Below are positions 16,497-28,208 of a DNA stretch of 64,000 bases, one piece after another. The position numbers and the translations under genes are program-made. The notes below the pieces were generated by a model. The model had not been told where the DNA came from, ran no database searches, and saw nothing but the letters and a program-made list of their open reading frames with translations. Source of the stretch: Echinimonas agarilytica (GTDB lineage: Bacteria; Pseudomonadota; Gammaproteobacteria; Enterobacterales; Neiellaceae). The stretch is from contig NZ_JAMQGP010000001.1 of assembly GCF_023703465.1 (NCBI RefSeq), forward strand, positions 868,001 to 932,000, given 5' to 3'. Each line of letters begins with the position of its first letter. The first letter of the stretch is position 1.

Positions 16497-18220
16497 GCCG
16501 CCAAGCTAAACTCAAGCGCAAGCACAAGCCCACGGTTATTCAGTGGCGCTTTTACACTGTTGTGGGTGCGGTGTGCTTGTTGTTTGTGACACTGCTCAGT
16601 CGCGCAGCTTATATTCAAGTGGTGGAACCTGATCGCTTGAAGCGTGAAGGTGATATGCGTTCGCTGAGAACCAAAACATCAGAACTGCAACGCGGCACGA
16701 TTCTCGATCGCAATGGCGAAGAGCTCGCCGTGAGTGTACCGGTAAAAGCAATTTGGGTTGACCCGAAAGTTATTGCTGATCGTGGAGGCCTCAGTGATAA
16801 GCGTCGCTGGGAAGCACTTGCGGATGTGTTGCATATTGACGGCGACACGCTAATTAAGCGAATCGAATCGTCGCCCACAAAACGCTTCATGTACATTAAA
16901 CGGCAGGTTACTCCCGGAATTTCTGAGTATGTTCAGAAATTGAAATTACCCGGTGTATTTCAAAAGAGTGAATCACGGCGGTTTTATCCGTCAGGAGAAG
17001 TAAGTGCTCATATAATTGGTGTCACGAACATTGATGCGCAAGGCATCGAAGGGATTGAATCAAGTTTTAATGATTGGCTAAATGGAAGTCCAGAAAAACG
17101 AAAAATTAGAAAAGATCGAACGGGTCGAACAATTGAAGAGCTGGGAATTATTGAGGCTAGAGAAGAGCCCGGAGATATTACCCTCTCTATTGATCAGCGT
17201 ATTCAAGCGCTGGCCTATAAAGAGCTCAAAATCGCGACAGAATATCACGGAGCCACTTCAGGCTCTGTTGTCGTTATTGACGTTGAAACTGGCGAGATCT
17301 TAGCATTAGCCAATACGCCATCATTTAATCCGAATAATCGAGCTGATCGTAAGCCACACCGCATGCGGAATCGCGCCATTACCGACACGTTTGAGCCGGG
17401 CTCAAGTGTGAAACCTATGGTCGTTTTAGGTGCTTTGGCAAATGACGTGGTCACCGCAACAGACACTGTGAATACATCGCCGGGTTGGATGCGCATTGGT
17501 GGTCGAGCTGTTCGTGATAGCAAAAATTATGGTGAGATGACGGTTCGCCAAATTTTGCAGAAATCCAGCAACATCGGTGTGACCAAATTAGCCTTGGCAA
17601 CTGAGCCGAATGATTTAATCGATACCTTTTACAAGCTCGGTTTTGGGTCTTCTACAGAAACGTTGTTGCCGGGCGAATCGAATGGCTTTTTGTCAATTCG
17701 CCGGAAATGGTCCGATTTTGAACTGGCCACTTTGTCATTTGGTTATGGCATGACTATTACCCCAATTCAATTGGCTCGGGCATATGCAGTGTTGGGTTCA
17801 GGCGGTATCAAGTATCCATTGTCGTTGATCAAACGTGACTCAGTGCCCGAGGGTGAACGGGTTATAGATGGTCGTTATGTCGAGCAAGTTGTTCATATGC
17901 TCGAATCTGTGACCGAAAAAGGTGGAACAGGTCTCAAGGCCCGCGTACCGGGGTATCGTGTTGCGGGTAAAACAGGTACAGCCCGAAAAGCAATTGCAGG
18001 TGGGTATGGTGAAGATTACGTGGCAGACTTTGCCGGTATCGCTCCTATTTCTCAGCCTCGTTTAGCCATTGCTGTGGTGATTAATGAGCCCGGTGGTGAC
18101 CAGTATTATGGTGGCGATGTGGCTGCACCGGTATTTTCCGCTGTCATGGCCGGTGCATTGCACTACCTGAACGTACCACCTGACGCAGACACATCTGAAT
18201 ATGCGGGAGTCTTAAAATGA
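16493..18220 (+). CDS. ftsI: Septal transpeptidase FtsI (PBP3)
   Basis: Class B penicillin-binding protein that cross-links septal peptidoglycan as partner of FtsW. In 575 residues: membrane anchor at about 21-40, a dimerisation/pedestal domain starting with RGTILDRNGEELA (68-80), then the transpeptidase with S304xxK307, SSN at 358-360 and KTGT at 493-496. Overlaps ftsL and murE by 4 bp each. Confidence 0.97.
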   Translation: MSRQAKLKRKHKPTVIQWRFYTVVGAVCLLFVTLLSRAAYIQVVEPDRLKREGDMRSLRTKTSELQRGTILDRNGEELAVSVPVKAIWVDPKVIADRGGLSDKRRWEALADVLHIDGDTLIKRIESSPTKRFMYIKRQVTPGISEYVQKLKLPGVFQKSESRRFYPSGEVSAHIIGVTNIDAQGIEGIESSFNDWLNGSPEKRKIRKDRTGRTIEELGIIEAREEPGDITLSIDQRIQALAYKELKIATEYHGATSGSVVVIDVETGEILALANTPSFNPNNRADRKPHRMRNRAITDTFEPGSSVKPMVVLGALANDVVTATDTVNTSPGWMRIGGRAVRDSKNYGEMTVRQILQKSSNIGVTKLALATEPNDLIDTFYKLGFGSSTETLLPGESNGFLSIRRKWSDFELATLSFGYGMTITPIQLARAYAVLGSGGIKYPLSLIKRDSVPEGERVIDGRYVEQVVHMLESVTEKGGTGLKARVPGYRVAGKTGTARKAIAGGYGEDYVADFAGIAPISQPRLAIAVVINEPGGDQYYGGDVAAPVFSAVMAGALHYLNVPPDADTSEYAGVLK

Positions 18221-19707
18221 GCAAGCGACTCCGCGATATTGTCAAGCCTTGGGGCCTCAGTGCCCGGGTGGCAGATGTTGAAGCTAGAAACCTTATTATT
18301 GATAGCCGACAAGTAAGTCACGGCGATATATTCGTGGCGCTTAGAGGCCATGTATTAGACGGACGAGACTTCATTGAAGCGGCAATTTGTCAGGGCGCGT
18401 GCGCAGTATTAATCGACGCCGAACAAGCCCATGTGGACGACTATTGGTCTGTGCCAGTGGTGGAACTTACCCAACTCCCTGAGCGACTTGGCGAAGTGGC
18501 TGCTCGTTTTTACGATGTCACGCCGGGAGCACCTACAGTAGTGGGAATTACTGGAACCAATGGCAAAACATCTGTGAGTCACTACATGGCGAACTTACTG
18601 AAGTTATTGAAAACTCCAGCGGGTGTGATTGGTACATTAGGTTACGGTGACACAAACGCATTGATTGAATTGCCAAATACCACACCGGATGCGCTCAGTG
18701 TCCATCGTTTATTGTCTGAGCAATTCGTTCAAGGTAAATCTTGGGTCACGATGGAAGTTTCTTCGCATGGCCTAGTGCAAAACCGAGTAGCGAGTGTGCC
18801 ATTTAAGCATGCAGTATTAACGAACTTGAGTCGCGATCATCTTGACTACCACGGTACGATGGAAGCCTATGGGGAAGCCAAGGCAGCATTGTTTGATTGG
18901 CCTAATTTGAGTTCATCGACAATTAATTATGATGATGCATTCGGACGTCGTTTACTCAATTCAGCGGATCCACAAACCACGGTTGTGTATGGGCTTGATA
19001 ATTGTGCTGAAATTCGCTCTTTCCCACACTGGTTAACGCTGATTGAAATATGCCCTGAAGCGGCAGGTTTTAGTGCCAAGCTTGATTCAAGCTGGGGTCT
19101 AATTGACGTTACAATTCCGCTGTTGGGTCGTTTCAACCTCAGCAACGTTTTAGCTTCAATTGGACCATTGCTGATGTCAGGTTTTCACTTGAATGAAGTA
19201 GCCCATGCGGTGGCTCAACTCAAGCCAGTTGCAGGGCGAATGGAAAGTTTCTCTCAACCGACACAGCCGGTATGTATTGTTGATTATGCACATACCTCGG
19301 ACGCTCTAAGTGAGGCGCTCAAAGCGGCTCGTTTCCATTGCAAAGGTCAATTGTGGTGTGTGTTTGGGTGTGGTGGAGACCGTGATGTGGGCAAACGCCC
19401 ATTGATGGCCGAAGCTGCACAACTGAGTGCCGACCGCATCATCGTAACGTCTGATAACCCGCGCTCTGAGTCGCAGCACAAAATTGCGGAAGATATTTTA
19501 AAAGGCTTTTCGTCTGAACAGAATGTACACGTGATCAACGATCGCCACCAGGCGATTCAGGCCGCTATTCGAGAAGCCGATGCACAAGATGTTGTGTTGA
19601 TTGCCGGAAAAGGTCATGAGAGCTATCAGCTGATTGGTGATCTGAGACTTCATTTTAGTGACCGCGAAGTGGTGGTGAATCTGCTGGAATCGGAGGCCAA
19701 TTCATGA
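18217..19707 (+). CDS. murE: UDP-MurNAc-L-Ala-D-Glu:meso-diaminopimelate ligase
   Basis: Adds the third residue of the peptidoglycan stem peptide. The 496-residue Mur ligase has the ATP loop GTNGKT at 113-118, and the DNPR motif near residue 410 marks it as the meso-diaminopimelate-adding type rather than lysine-adding, as expected for a Gram-negative. 4-bp overlaps with ftsI and murF. Confidence 0.97.
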   Translation: MSKRLRDIVKPWGLSARVADVEARNLIIDSRQVSHGDIFVALRGHVLDGRDFIEAAICQGACAVLIDAEQAHVDDYWSVPVVELTQLPERLGEVAARFYDVTPGAPTVVGITGTNGKTSVSHYMANLLKLLKTPAGVIGTLGYGDTNALIELPNTTPDALSVHRLLSEQFVQGKSWVTMEVSSHGLVQNRVASVPFKHAVLTNLSRDHLDYHGTMEAYGEAKAALFDWPNLSSSTINYDDAFGRRLLNSADPQTTVVYGLDNCAEIRSFPHWLTLIEICPEAAGFSAKLDSSWGLIDVTIPLLGRFNLSNVLASIGPLLMSGFHLNEVAHAVAQLKPVAGRMESFSQPTQPVCIVDYAHTSDALSEALKAARFHCKGQLWCVFGCGGDRDVGKRPLMAEAAQLSADRIIVTSDNPRSESQHKIAEDILKGFSSEQNVHVINDRHQAIQAAIREADAQDVVLIAGKGHESYQLIGDLRLHFSDREVVVNLLESEANS

Positions 19708-21095
19708 TTGAAATGACGCTCCAACAAGTTGCAGAAGCAACACACGGTCAACTCGCTGTTTCGAATGGTTTAACGATTCACAACATCTGCACCGATAGTC
19801 GTTCACTGGCAACCGGTGATTTGTTTATTGCTCTTTCAGGCGAACGTTTTGATGCACATGACTATATTGAACAAGTCGCGCAAAATGGTGCTGCGGCAGT
19901 CGTTGTCAGTCGCCCCGTTGACGTGGATATCCCACAGATTATTGTCGCCGATACTCGTAAAGCACTGGGCGCTCTTGGTCGGTGGTTGCTGCAACATTGT
20001 GACCTGTCATCTGTAGCCATCACTGGCAGCTCTGGCAAAACCACAGTGAAAGAGATGACAGCAGCTATTTTGCGCCAACATCATCAAGTGTTATCCACAC
20101 AAGGCAATTTCAACAACGAGATTGGGGTTCCATTGACACTGCTTCGTGCAGAGCCATCAATGACTCATGCTGTCGTTGAATTAGGCGCAAGTGGTCCTCA
20201 TGAAATTGCTTACACCACCCGCTTAGTCCAACCCGATGCAGCGGTGATCACTAATATCGGCGGTGCGCATCTAGAAGGTTTTGGTTCTGAGCAAGGTATT
20301 GCGTCAGCTAAAGCGGAGATTTTTGAAGGTTTGGGCCCACAAGGTACAGCCATTTTTGATTATCACAGCCCGTATGCAGGGCAATGGCAAGCGCTGGTTT
20401 ATGACAAGATCAAACTGATGTGGTCGAGCCAAGGTGATAGCAATGCTCAGGTTCGAGCGAGCCATATTGATATCGATGATGACAGCAGCCAGTTTGTACT
20501 GAGTATTCATCATGAGTCGATTGATATCTGCTTGCCCATGCCGGGGTTACACAATATCGAAAATGCGTTAGCGGCTGCCGCCTCAGCCTTTGTCTTAGGC
20601 GTTGGTATTGTTGAGATAGCCGCAGGATTAGAGATGGGAGTCTCTGTAAAAGGACGACTCCAAAGCTATGAATTGTCGTCTCAATTGACCGTTATTGATG
20701 ATACCTACAATGCTAATTTGGCATCAGTGAAAGCCGCTATTGATGTACTTGCAGCCCAGTCGAAGCGCACCACTGTATTGGTGTTTGGTGACATGGGAGA
20801 GTTAGGAGCATGGGCTAGACAGCACCATGAAGAAGTAGGGAAGTACGCCCAACAACGAGGTATAGATGCTCTGTTTACCTTGGGCGCGCTCAGTGACGAA
20901 GCGTTAAGAGCATTTTCCGGTCAAGGCCGTCATAGCTATGACATTGAAGATTTGATGGCAGAGTTGACCGAATGGATTACAGAACAAAAACAACCTGTGC
21001 GTTTGCTTGTTAAAGGCTCTCGAAGCGCTGCAATGGAGCGTGTTGTAGAGCGGCTTAAGCAATGGCAAACAGGTGAAGAGGAAGCATCATGTTAG
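19704..21095 (+). CDS. murF: UDP-MurNAc-tripeptide:D-Ala-D-Ala ligase
   Basis: Adds the D-Ala-D-Ala dipeptide to complete the pentapeptide precursor. 463 residues with the ATP loop GSSGKT at 108-113 and the family segments NFNNEIG and DDTYNAN. Start ATG 19704 overlaps the murE stop by 4 bp; a second in-frame ATG at 19713 is possible but not needed. It overlaps mraY by 7 bp. Confidence 0.97.
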   Translation: MIEMTLQQVAEATHGQLAVSNGLTIHNICTDSRSLATGDLFIALSGERFDAHDYIEQVAQNGAAAVVVSRPVDVDIPQIIVADTRKALGALGRWLLQHCDLSSVAITGSSGKTTVKEMTAAILRQHHQVLSTQGNFNNEIGVPLTLLRAEPSMTHAVVELGASGPHEIAYTTRLVQPDAAVITNIGGAHLEGFGSEQGIASAKAEIFEGLGPQGTAIFDYHSPYAGQWQALVYDKIKLMWSSQGDSNAQVRASHIDIDDDSSQFVLSIHHESIDICLPMPGLHNIENALAAAASAFVLGVGIVEIAAGLEMGVSVKGRLQSYELSSQLTVIDDTYNANLASVKAAIDVLAAQSKRTTVLVFGDMGELGAWARQHHEEVGKYAQQRGIDALFTLGALSDEALRAFSGQGRHSYDIEDLMAELTEWITEQKQPVRLLVKGSRSAAMERVVERLKQWQTGEEEASC

Positions 21096-22171
21096 TTTGG
21101 ATGGCCGAATGGCTCACTCAATTTTATAGCGGGTTCAACGTATTCTCGTATTTAACCTTGCGCGTTATTGTGAGCATTTTAACGGGCTTAACGATCTCGT
21201 TAATGTTGGGGCCAAAAGTGATTGCGTATTTGCAACGTATGCAAATCGGACAAACTGTTCGTAGCGACGGGCCTGAATCGCACTTTAGCAAAGCCGGCAC
21301 TCCCACCATGGGCGGTGTATTGATCTTGGCTGGTATCTTAGTTAGCACGCTGCTGTGGGCTGATTTATCAAACCGTTACATTTGGGTCATGATCTTTGTG
21401 ATCACAACCTTTGGTGCGATTGGTTGGGTTGATGATTACCGCAAAGTGGTGCGAAAAGACCCTAAAGGCCTGATCGCCAAGTGGAAGTACTTTTGGCAAT
21501 CTGTGGCAGCATTAGCCACAGCATTTTTCTTATATCAAACGGCACATCTCGACGCTGAAACAGTGCTCATTATTCCGTTTATGAAAGATGTATTGCCTCA
21601 GCTTGGGGCCATGTATTTGGTGTTGGCTTATTTTGTGATTGTAGGCACCAGTAACGCAGTCAACCTAACCGACGGTTTGGATGGTTTAGCCATTTTGCCG
21701 ACCGTGATGGTTGCTGCTGCATTTGGCTTTTTTGCATATGTGACAGGGAATATTAATTTCTCATCATACTTACACATCCCTTATATTCCAGAAACCAGTG
21801 AACTGGTGATCGTATGTGCTGCTATCGTTGGCGCAGGTCTGGGATTCCTTTGGTTTAACACATATCCTGCGCAAGTTTTTATGGGGGATGTTGGGTCTTT
21901 GGCCCTCGGTGCTGCGTTGGGCACATTAGCTATTTTGGTTCGCCAAGAGCTTGTGCTGTTCATTATGGGCGGCGTGTTCGTTATGGAAACCTTGTCGGTC
22001 ATTTTACAAGTTGGGTCATACAAGCTCCGTGGGCAACGGATCTTTAGAATGGCCCCCATTCATCATCATTATGAATTAAAAGGCTGGCCGGAACCGCGAG
22101 TGATTGTACGCTTTTGGATCATCAGCTTAATTTTAGTGTTGATTGGCTTAGCCACATTGAAAGTACGTTAA
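21089..22171 (+). CDS. mraY: Phospho-MurNAc-pentapeptide transferase
   Basis: Integral membrane enzyme that transfers phospho-MurNAc-pentapeptide to undecaprenyl phosphate, forming lipid I. The 360-residue protein has about ten hydrophobic segments, the cytoplasmic motif [16 protein letters not shown] and the [11 protein letters not shown] loop with the conserved His cluster. Length equals that of E. coli MraY. A 17-bp gap separates it from the preferred murD start. Confidence 0.98.
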   Translation: MLVWMAEWLTQFYSGFNVFSYLTLRVIVSILTGLTISLMLGPKVIAYLQRMQIGQTVRSDGPESHFSKAGTPTMGGVLILAGILVSTLLWADLSNRYIWVMIFVITTFGAIGWVDDYRKVVRKDPKGLIAKWKYFWQSVAALATAFFLYQTAHLDAETVLIIPFMKDVLPQLGAMYLVLAYFVIVGTSNAVNLTDGLDGLAILPTVMVAAAFGFFAYVTGNINFSSYLHIPYIPETSELVIVCAAIVGAGLGFLWFNTYPAQVFMGDVGSLALGAALGTLAILVRQELVLFIMGGVFVMETLSVILQVGSYKLRGQRIFRMAPIHHHYELKGWPEPRVIVRFWIISLILVLIGLATLKVR

Positions 22172-22188
22172 AGGACATAATCGACGTC

Positions 22189-23526
22189 GTGAATAATCAA
22201 TTGTCGGGAACAATAGGCATTGTAGGTATGGGGCAGACAGGCTGCTCGGTACTGCGCTGGCTGCTTGCTCAAAGCTGCCAGCCAATGCTGTTTGATACGC
22301 GACAAACATTGCCCAATCCGGCAATTCAGATTATGAAACATGCCGATGTGGCTCTTGTCACTCATTTGGGTGCGTTGCATGTTGCAGCTCTGAGTCAATG
22401 TGAGCTGCTCATTGTGAGCCCAGGGTTGAGTATCGCCGACCCAGCCCTCAAAGAAGCCGCCTTAAATGGGACTGAGATTATTGGCGATGTAGAGTTATTT
22501 TGTCGTTTCGATGATCGCCCTCGCATCGCAATTACTGGATCCAACGGCAAATCTACGGTCACTACTTTGGTGACAGAGATGTTGAACCGTGCAGGTATGA
22601 AAGCCGCCGCGATTGGTAATATTGGCCGTCCCGTAATGGATGTGATTGATTCCGATGATGACGTCTTAGTGATGGAGTTATCGAGCTTTCAGCTTGAGAC
22701 GACATCGAGTCTGCGCGCCAGCGTTGCATGCTTTTTGAATGTATCACCCGATCACCTCGACCGATACGACAGCTTTGAACATTACGCCACGACCAAGGCT
22801 GAAATATACGCCAATGCTCAAGTATCGGTGTGGAATCGTGCTGATGCATTGACGCAACCGTCCACATTGGAACGAACCACAAGCTTCGGCCTAACTCAAC
22901 CTGAGCCAGAACAGTGGGGCTTGTTGGAGCAACAAGGCGAACTGTGGCTTGCAAAAGGGCAGACACAGATTCTTGCGTGCATTCACATGCCAATGCTGGG
23001 AGCTCACAACCGAGCCAATGCCTTGGCTGCACTTGCTTGCGTTGATGGTGTTCAAGCCAATATTGAAAAGTGCGTCGCGGCGCTTGTTGAATTCAATGGT
23101 TTACCGCATCGCTGCCAAACAGTGCTACAACATGATGGCATTACTTGGGTGAACGATAGCAAGGCAACCAACGAAGGGGCCACACTTGCAGCCCTAAACG
23201 GTTTGAGTGGGAGCTATGATGGTCGCCTTATATTGCTCGCGGGTGGCGATAGCAAAGGGGCCGACTTTTGTAGCATGAGAAGTGCCCTCAATGAGCAGGT
23301 TGATGAATTGATTTGTTTTGGTAAGGACGCGATTAAATTAGCCAACAAACGCCAAAATGCGCGCTTGGTTGGAAACCTTGAGGAAGCGGTGGATATTGCG
23401 TCTTCAATTGGTAAAAAAGGCGATTTGATCCTGTTGTCGCCAGCATGCGCAAGTTTGGATCAGTTCTCCAATTATATGGAACGTGGCGATCGCTTTGCAC
23501 AATTAGCGCAGGAGGTCTCTCGATGA
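22189..23526 (+). CDS. murD: UDP-MurNAc-L-alanine:D-glutamate ligase
   Basis: Adds D-glutamate to UDP-MurNAc-L-Ala. The ATG of the longest frame (22114) would overlap mraY by 58 bp and add 25 residues with no counterpart in the family, so I place the start at GTG 22189, giving 445 residues (E. coli 438). AGGA lies 13 bp upstream, rather far, so the start remains uncertain. Motifs: IGIVGMGQTG at the N-terminus, GSNGKST ATP loop, HRCQ and NDSKATN. 4-bp overlap with ftsW. Confidence 0.95.
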   Translation: MNNQLSGTIGIVGMGQTGCSVLRWLLAQSCQPMLFDTRQTLPNPAIQIMKHADVALVTHLGALHVAALSQCELLIVSPGLSIADPALKEAALNGTEIIGDVELFCRFDDRPRIAITGSNGKSTVTTLVTEMLNRAGMKAAAIGNIGRPVMDVIDSDDDVLVMELSSFQLETTSSLRASVACFLNVSPDHLDRYDSFEHYATTKAEIYANAQVSVWNRADALTQPSTLERTTSFGLTQPEPEQWGLLEQQGELWLAKGQTQILACIHMPMLGAHNRANALAALACVDGVQANIEKCVAALVEFNGLPHRCQTVLQHDGITWVNDSKATNEGATLAALNGLSGSYDGRLILLAGGDSKGADFCSMRSALNEQVDELICFGKDAIKLANKRQNARLVGNLEEAVDIASSIGKKGDLILLSPACASLDQFSNYMERGDRFAQLAQEVSR

Positions 23527-24746
23527 ATTTCAAGATGCCTGCACTGGCGCTGCCAAATTTAAGTTGGAATTTTAAGTGGCCATCTTGGCTGTCAAAAGCA
23601 GAACCTAAACCCGCTGAAGCACCGCAGATGTACGACGGCTTATTAGTGACGTGCGTATTCGCTTTGTTCGGTCTAGGGCTGATCATGGTCATGTCGGCAT
23701 CTGCCTCTGAGGCGGAGCGCATGTTTGGCAACCCTTATCATTACGCGATACGTCACGCTATTTTTATGGGATTGGCGCTTTGTATCTCGGGTGCGGTGTT
23801 GCAGATCCCGATTAAGCATTGGCATGACAAAGATGGCTTCTTACTTGTGGTCGCTATCGTATTGTTGATTGCGGTGCTTATCGTCGGCAAGAAAGTGAAC
23901 GGTAGTACGCGTTGGCTAGCGCTAGGGCCGATTAACATCCAAGTTGCGGAAGTGGCAAAACTGTTCTTCTTCTCTTTTCTGGCGGGGTATTTAGTGCGTC
24001 GCCATGATGAAGTCCGAGAGAATATTAAAGGCTTTATCAAGCCATTGTTTGTGTTCTTTGTGATTGCATGTTTACTCATTGCGCAACCCGATTTGGGAAC
24101 CGTGGTAGTGATGCTCGTGACAACCATGGGCATGCTATTTCTTGCCGGAGCTCGATTATGGCAATTTGCTGCGTTGCTGATTGCTGGGGCCACCGCGGTG
24201 GCCGTGTTGATCATCTTGTCGCCATATCGATTGCGTCGCGTCACCAGTTTTTGGGACCCATGGCAAGACCCGTTCGGTTCGGGCTATCAGCTTACTCAGT
24301 CCTTAATGGCATTTGGGCGCGGCAGTTGGACAGGAGAAGGGCTTGGCAATAGTATTCAAAAGCTAGCCTATTTACCTGAAGCTCATACCGATTTTGTGAT
24401 TGCCGTGCTTGCTGAAGAGCTTGGGTTTGTTGGCGTTACAGCGGTTGTAGTGTTGCTAGCAGTAGTGGTATTCAGAGCACTATGGATTGGTCGACAAGCA
24501 TTGCAAGATGAGCGTTATTTTGAAGGCTTCTTCGCGAGTGGTATCGGTATTTGGCTGTGTTTCCAAGGTGTGGTCAACATGGGGGCTAGCGCAGGCCTTT
24601 TGCCCACCAAGGGGTTAACTTTGCCTTTGGTTAGTTACGGCGGCAGCTCGATGATTATTTTAAGTATGGCCATTGCTGTTGTCATACGTATTGATCATGA
24701 AGGCCGTATGGCTCGCACTCAAGCTGTGGGGGGGCGGCGCAAATGA
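23523..24746 (+). CDS. ftsW: Septal peptidoglycan polymerase FtsW
   Basis: SEDS-family glycosyltransferase that polymerises septal glycan with FtsI. I place the start at ATG 23523, which has a near-perfect AGGAGG 8 bp upstream and gives the usual ATGA overlap with murD; a longer frame from 23445 lies inside murD. The 407-residue product has about ten hydrophobic segments, the NGSTRWLALG loop and the PEAHTDFVIAVLAEELGF and KGLTLPLVSYGGSS signatures. Confidence 0.97.
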   Translation: MNFKMPALALPNLSWNFKWPSWLSKAEPKPAEAPQMYDGLLVTCVFALFGLGLIMVMSASASEAERMFGNPYHYAIRHAIFMGLALCISGAVLQIPIKHWHDKDGFLLVVAIVLLIAVLIVGKKVNGSTRWLALGPINIQVAEVAKLFFFSFLAGYLVRRHDEVRENIKGFIKPLFVFFVIACLLIAQPDLGTVVVMLVTTMGMLFLAGARLWQFAALLIAGATAVAVLIILSPYRLRRVTSFWDPWQDPFGSGYQLTQSLMAFGRGSWTGEGLGNSIQKLAYLPEAHTDFVIAVLAEELGFVGVTAVVVLLAVVVFRALWIGRQALQDERYFEGFFASGIGIWLCFQGVVNMGASAGLLPTKGLTLPLVSYGGSSMIILSMAIAVVIRIDHEGRMARTQAVGGRRK

Positions 24747-25825
24747 CAGATCCTCGTGCAGTGATTATGGCAGGCGGAACCGGAGGACATGTTTTTCCCG
24801 GATTAGCCGTTGCTGATGTGCTGAAAAATACAGGCTGGCAAATTGATTGGCTTGGCACGGCTGAGCGAATGGAAGCTGAATTGGTCCCTCGACACGGCTA
24901 TCCGATTCATTTTATCGATATTCAAGGTGTGCGCGGCAATGGGCTCATTCGCAAAGTGACGGCGCCCTTTAAGATTCTTAAAGCCATTTTACAGGCGCGT
25001 CAGTTGTTCAAACAGCTGAGACCCGATGTTGTCATTGGCATGGGTGGATTCGCCAGTGGCCCTGGCGCATTGGCCGCAAAAATAGCAGGCATTCCAATTG
25101 TTTTGCATGAACAAAATGCCATCGCGGGGATGACCAATCGCTATGTCTCAAAATTTGCCGACAAAGTCATGATGGCGTTTGAAGGCGCTTTTGCAGACGG
25201 CCAATGTGTGGGCAACCCTGTACGCGCTGAATTATTTGCAATTGAGGCACCCGTTGAACGCGCCGAGCAATTATTAAGAATTTTAGTGGTTGGCGGTAGT
25301 CTCGGAGCCAAAATTCTTAATGACATTGTGCCTAAAACGATTGATTTGCTTCGTAAAGACGGGCCTGTAGACGTTTGGCATCAAGCCGGAAAAAATAATG
25401 GCGAAGACGTTTTCAATAAATATCAGGCGTTTGGCATAAATCCAGTACACGCTGACGATTTTATTCATGAAATTGACCAAGCATATTCATGGGCAGATCT
25501 GGTAATATGCCGCGCTGGTGCTTTGACTGTGTCGGAGTTAGCTGCAGTCGGTCGCCCAGCAATATTAGTACCGTTGCCTCATGCAGTTGATGATCATCAA
25601 ACTGCCAACGCAAAAGTGCTGCAGAATGCGGACGCTGGATTAATTTTGCCCCAGCGAGAATTGACGTCTGAGCGCTTAGCGACAGAAATACAAAATATGA
25701 TGAAAGAGCCCGAACGTTTGCGCCATATGGCTGCAAATGCACGTCGGGTTGCGATTACCGATGCTGCTGAGCGAGTTGCCTCAGTTTGCCAAGACTTAGT
25801 GCAGCATCGAGGTGAAAATTCGTGA
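24743..25825 (+). CDS. murG: UDP-GlcNAc:lipid I GlcNAc transferase
   Basis: Peripheral membrane glycosyltransferase making lipid II. 360 residues with the lipid-binding loop GGTGGH at 11-16, a second glycine loop VVGGSLGAK and the nucleotide-sugar motif region [12 protein letters not shown]. 4-bp overlaps with ftsW and murC. Confidence 0.97.
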   Translation: MTDPRAVIMAGGTGGHVFPGLAVADVLKNTGWQIDWLGTAERMEAELVPRHGYPIHFIDIQGVRGNGLIRKVTAPFKILKAILQARQLFKQLRPDVVIGMGGFASGPGALAAKIAGIPIVLHEQNAIAGMTNRYVSKFADKVMMAFEGAFADGQCVGNPVRAELFAIEAPVERAEQLLRILVVGGSLGAKILNDIVPKTIDLLRKDGPVDVWHQAGKNNGEDVFNKYQAFGINPVHADDFIHEIDQAYSWADLVICRAGALTVSELAAVGRPAILVPLPHAVDDHQTANAKVLQNADAGLILPQRELTSERLATEIQNMMKEPERLRHMAANARRVAITDAAERVASVCQDLVQHRGENS

Positions 25826-27297
25826 TAGTGCGTAATACAACAGAAAACAATTTTAGAATTCCAGAAATGCGTCGTGTGGAGCGTATTCATTTTGTTGGCA
25901 TCGGTGGTGCTGGCATGGGCGGTATCGCAGAAGTATTGGCCGGAGAAGGGTACAGCGTCACGGGCAGTGACATTGCTGTGAATCCTATGGTCAACCGTCT
26001 TCGCGGTTTGGGTGTCCAAGTCTTTATTGGTCACGCCACAGAAAATATCGAAGGGGCCAGTGTGGTTGTTGTCTCCACCGCAATTGATGCCTCTAACCCA
26101 GAAATTGCCGCTGCGCAAGAAGCCAGAATTCCTTTGGTTCGACGAGCCGAAATGCTCGCTGAGTTAATGCGTTTTAGACATGGTATTGCGATTGCCGGAA
26201 CACATGGTAAAACCACAACAACAAGCCTCACAGCAAGTATTCTTGCCGAGGCTGCAATGGATCCAACATTTGTTATTGGTGGCTTGCTCAACAGTGCCGG
26301 GACTAATGCTCGGCTAGGTAAAAGCCGTTACTTGGTTGCCGAAGCGGATGAAAGTGACGCGTCTTTTCTTCACTTGCAACCTATGATTTCAGTGATTACC
26401 AATATCGAAGCCGATCACATGGATACCTACCAAGGCGACTTTGAAAAACTCAAAGCGACCTTCCGTGAATTTATTCATAATTTACCTTTTTACGGCCTTG
26501 CCGTGATCTGCATTGACTGTGATGTGGCACGTGAATTGAGTGACGAAGGAGGGCGTCACGTAGTGACGTATGGCTTTAGTGAAGATGCTGATGTGAGAGC
26601 CAGTAATTACAGCCAACAGGGCGCCAGTTGCCAATTTACATTACACCGCCAAGGGTGCGACGACCTGATTGTTAGCCTCAATATGGCAGGGCAACACAAC
26701 GTGCAAAATGCACTTGCTGCTATTGCTATTGCCACAGACGAAGGCGTAGACGATGAGCATATTTTAAATGCGCTAACGAAGTTTGAAGGCATTGGTCGTC
26801 GACTCGAACAATATGGTGACTTTGATACCGGGGCTGGGCAGGTCATGTTGGTGGATGACTATGGGCATCACCCTACAGAGGTTGCAGCAACATTAGCGGC
26901 GGTTAAACAAGCGTGGCCTGAACGACGCTTAGTTCTGGTGTATCAACCTCACCGTTACACTCGTACCCGAGATCTGTACGAAGATTTTGTCGATGTATTA
27001 TCGCAAGCGGATGTATTGCTGTTGCTCGATGTTTATTCAGCGGGCGAAGAAGTCATTGCGGGGGCAGATAGCCGTTCTTTATGTCGCACCATCCGTCAAC
27101 GTGGAAAGATTGACCCTATTTTTGTCAGTGGCCCAGCGGAGTTACCTGCGGTACTCGCAGATGTGATGACAGATCAAGATTTAGTCCTGACACAAGGGGC
27201 AGGCAGTGTGGGAGCGTTGGCTAAGCAACTTGCTCAATTGGAATTGAATGTAACCGCTATGAAAGCCACAGCAGAGGAGACTTCCGAAGATGCATGA
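25822..27297 (+). CDS. murC: UDP-MurNAc:L-alanine ligase
   Basis: First Mur ligase, adding L-Ala to UDP-MurNAc. The start is GTG 25822 in a GTGA overlap with murG. The 491-residue product has the Rossmann-like GIGGAGMGG at 27-35 and the ATP loop GTHGKTT at 126-132. It overlaps ddl by 8 bp. Confidence 0.97.
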   Translation: MIVRNTTENNFRIPEMRRVERIHFVGIGGAGMGGIAEVLAGEGYSVTGSDIAVNPMVNRLRGLGVQVFIGHATENIEGASVVVVSTAIDASNPEIAAAQEARIPLVRRAEMLAELMRFRHGIAIAGTHGKTTTTSLTASILAEAAMDPTFVIGGLLNSAGTNARLGKSRYLVAEADESDASFLHLQPMISVITNIEADHMDTYQGDFEKLKATFREFIHNLPFYGLAVICIDCDVARELSDEGGRHVVTYGFSEDADVRASNYSQQGASCQFTLHRQGCDDLIVSLNMAGQHNVQNALAAIAIATDEGVDDEHILNALTKFEGIGRRLEQYGDFDTGAGQVMLVDDYGHHPTEVAATLAAVKQAWPERRLVLVYQPHRYTRTRDLYEDFVDVLSQADVLLLLDVYSAGEEVIAGADSRSLCRTIRQRGKIDPIFVSGPAELPAVLADVMTDQDLVLTQGAGSVGALAKQLAQLELNVTAMKATAEETSEDA

Positions 27298-28207
27298 GTT
27301 CGGTAAAGTTGCAGTGCTGCTAGGCGGACGTTCGGCAGAACGGGACGTCTCCTTAAAATCCGGTGCCGCGGTGCTTAAAGCATTGCAAGAGCAAGGGATT
27401 GATGCACATGCGTTTGACCCTTCAGAACAGCCACTGCAGAACTTAATTGATGACGGCTTCGAACGCGTGTTTATTGCGCTTCATGGTCGCGGCGGTGAAG
27501 ACGGCGTCATGCAAGGAGCCTTGGAATGGCTTGGCTTACCATACACAGGTAGCCGAGTGCTAGGCTCTGCATTAGCGATGGACAAGATCCGCAGTAAACA
27601 AATTTGGCAAACCTTAGAGTTGCCCACGGCTGATTACCGAATTATCTCAGAGCCTTTGTCACTTCAATGTGCAGAGCAAGTGCTTGCCCAGCTGGACGGT
27701 AAAGTCATGGTAAAGCCGGCTTGTGAGGGGTCTAGTATTGGAATGGCTAAAGCTGAGAAGCCTCAAGAACTTGCCGACGCAATCGCAGAAGCACTGAAAT
27801 TTGACGACAAAATACTGGTAGAGCGTTGGATTCAAGGACAAGAATACACGGTTACCATTCTCAATGGACGAGCGTTACCTGCGATTCGGATGCAGACGCC
27901 GCACGAATTCTACGATTACAGTGCTAAGTATCAGTCAAAAAGCACCGAATACTTTTGCCCTTGTGGTCTACCTGCAGAAGAAGAGCAGGCATTGAAAAAA
28001 CACGCATTGCATGCTTTTGAGGCGCTCAATGGTGCAGGCTGGGGGCGCGTTGATGCAATGAAAGATGATGAAGGGCATTGGTACTTGCTGGAAGCGAATA
28101 CGGTTCCGGGAATGACAGAAAAGAGCTTAGTGCCGATGTCGGCAAAGGCAGAGGGGATTGAGTTTCCTCAGCTCGTTGTGCAGATTTTGGCGGCAGCTAC
28201 GGTCTGA
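27290..28207 (+). CDS. ddl: D-alanine:D-alanine ligase
   Basis: ATP-grasp enzyme making D-Ala-D-Ala for MurF. 305 residues with GGRSAER at 12-18, HGRGGEDG at 65-72 and EGSSIGM at 146-152; the C-terminal EANTVPGMT motif holds the metal ligands. This is the DdlB position and length. One base separates its stop from the ftsQ ATG. Confidence 0.97.
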   Translation: MHEFGKVAVLLGGRSAERDVSLKSGAAVLKALQEQGIDAHAFDPSEQPLQNLIDDGFERVFIALHGRGGEDGVMQGALEWLGLPYTGSRVLGSALAMDKIRSKQIWQTLELPTADYRIISEPLSLQCAEQVLAQLDGKVMVKPACEGSSIGMAKAEKPQELADAIAEALKFDDKILVERWIQGQEYTVTILNGRALPAIRMQTPHEFYDYSAKYQSKSTEYFCPCGLPAEEEQALKKHALHAFEALNGAGWGRVDAMKDDEGHWYLLEANTVPGMTEKSLVPMSAKAEGIEFPQLVVQILAAATV

Positions 28208-28208
28208 C

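Noticed and set aside
22114-22188. Longer murD start overlapping mraY by 58 bp
   Set aside because: Adds 25 residues unlike any MurD N-terminus and lies inside mraY; the GTG at 22189 gives family length.
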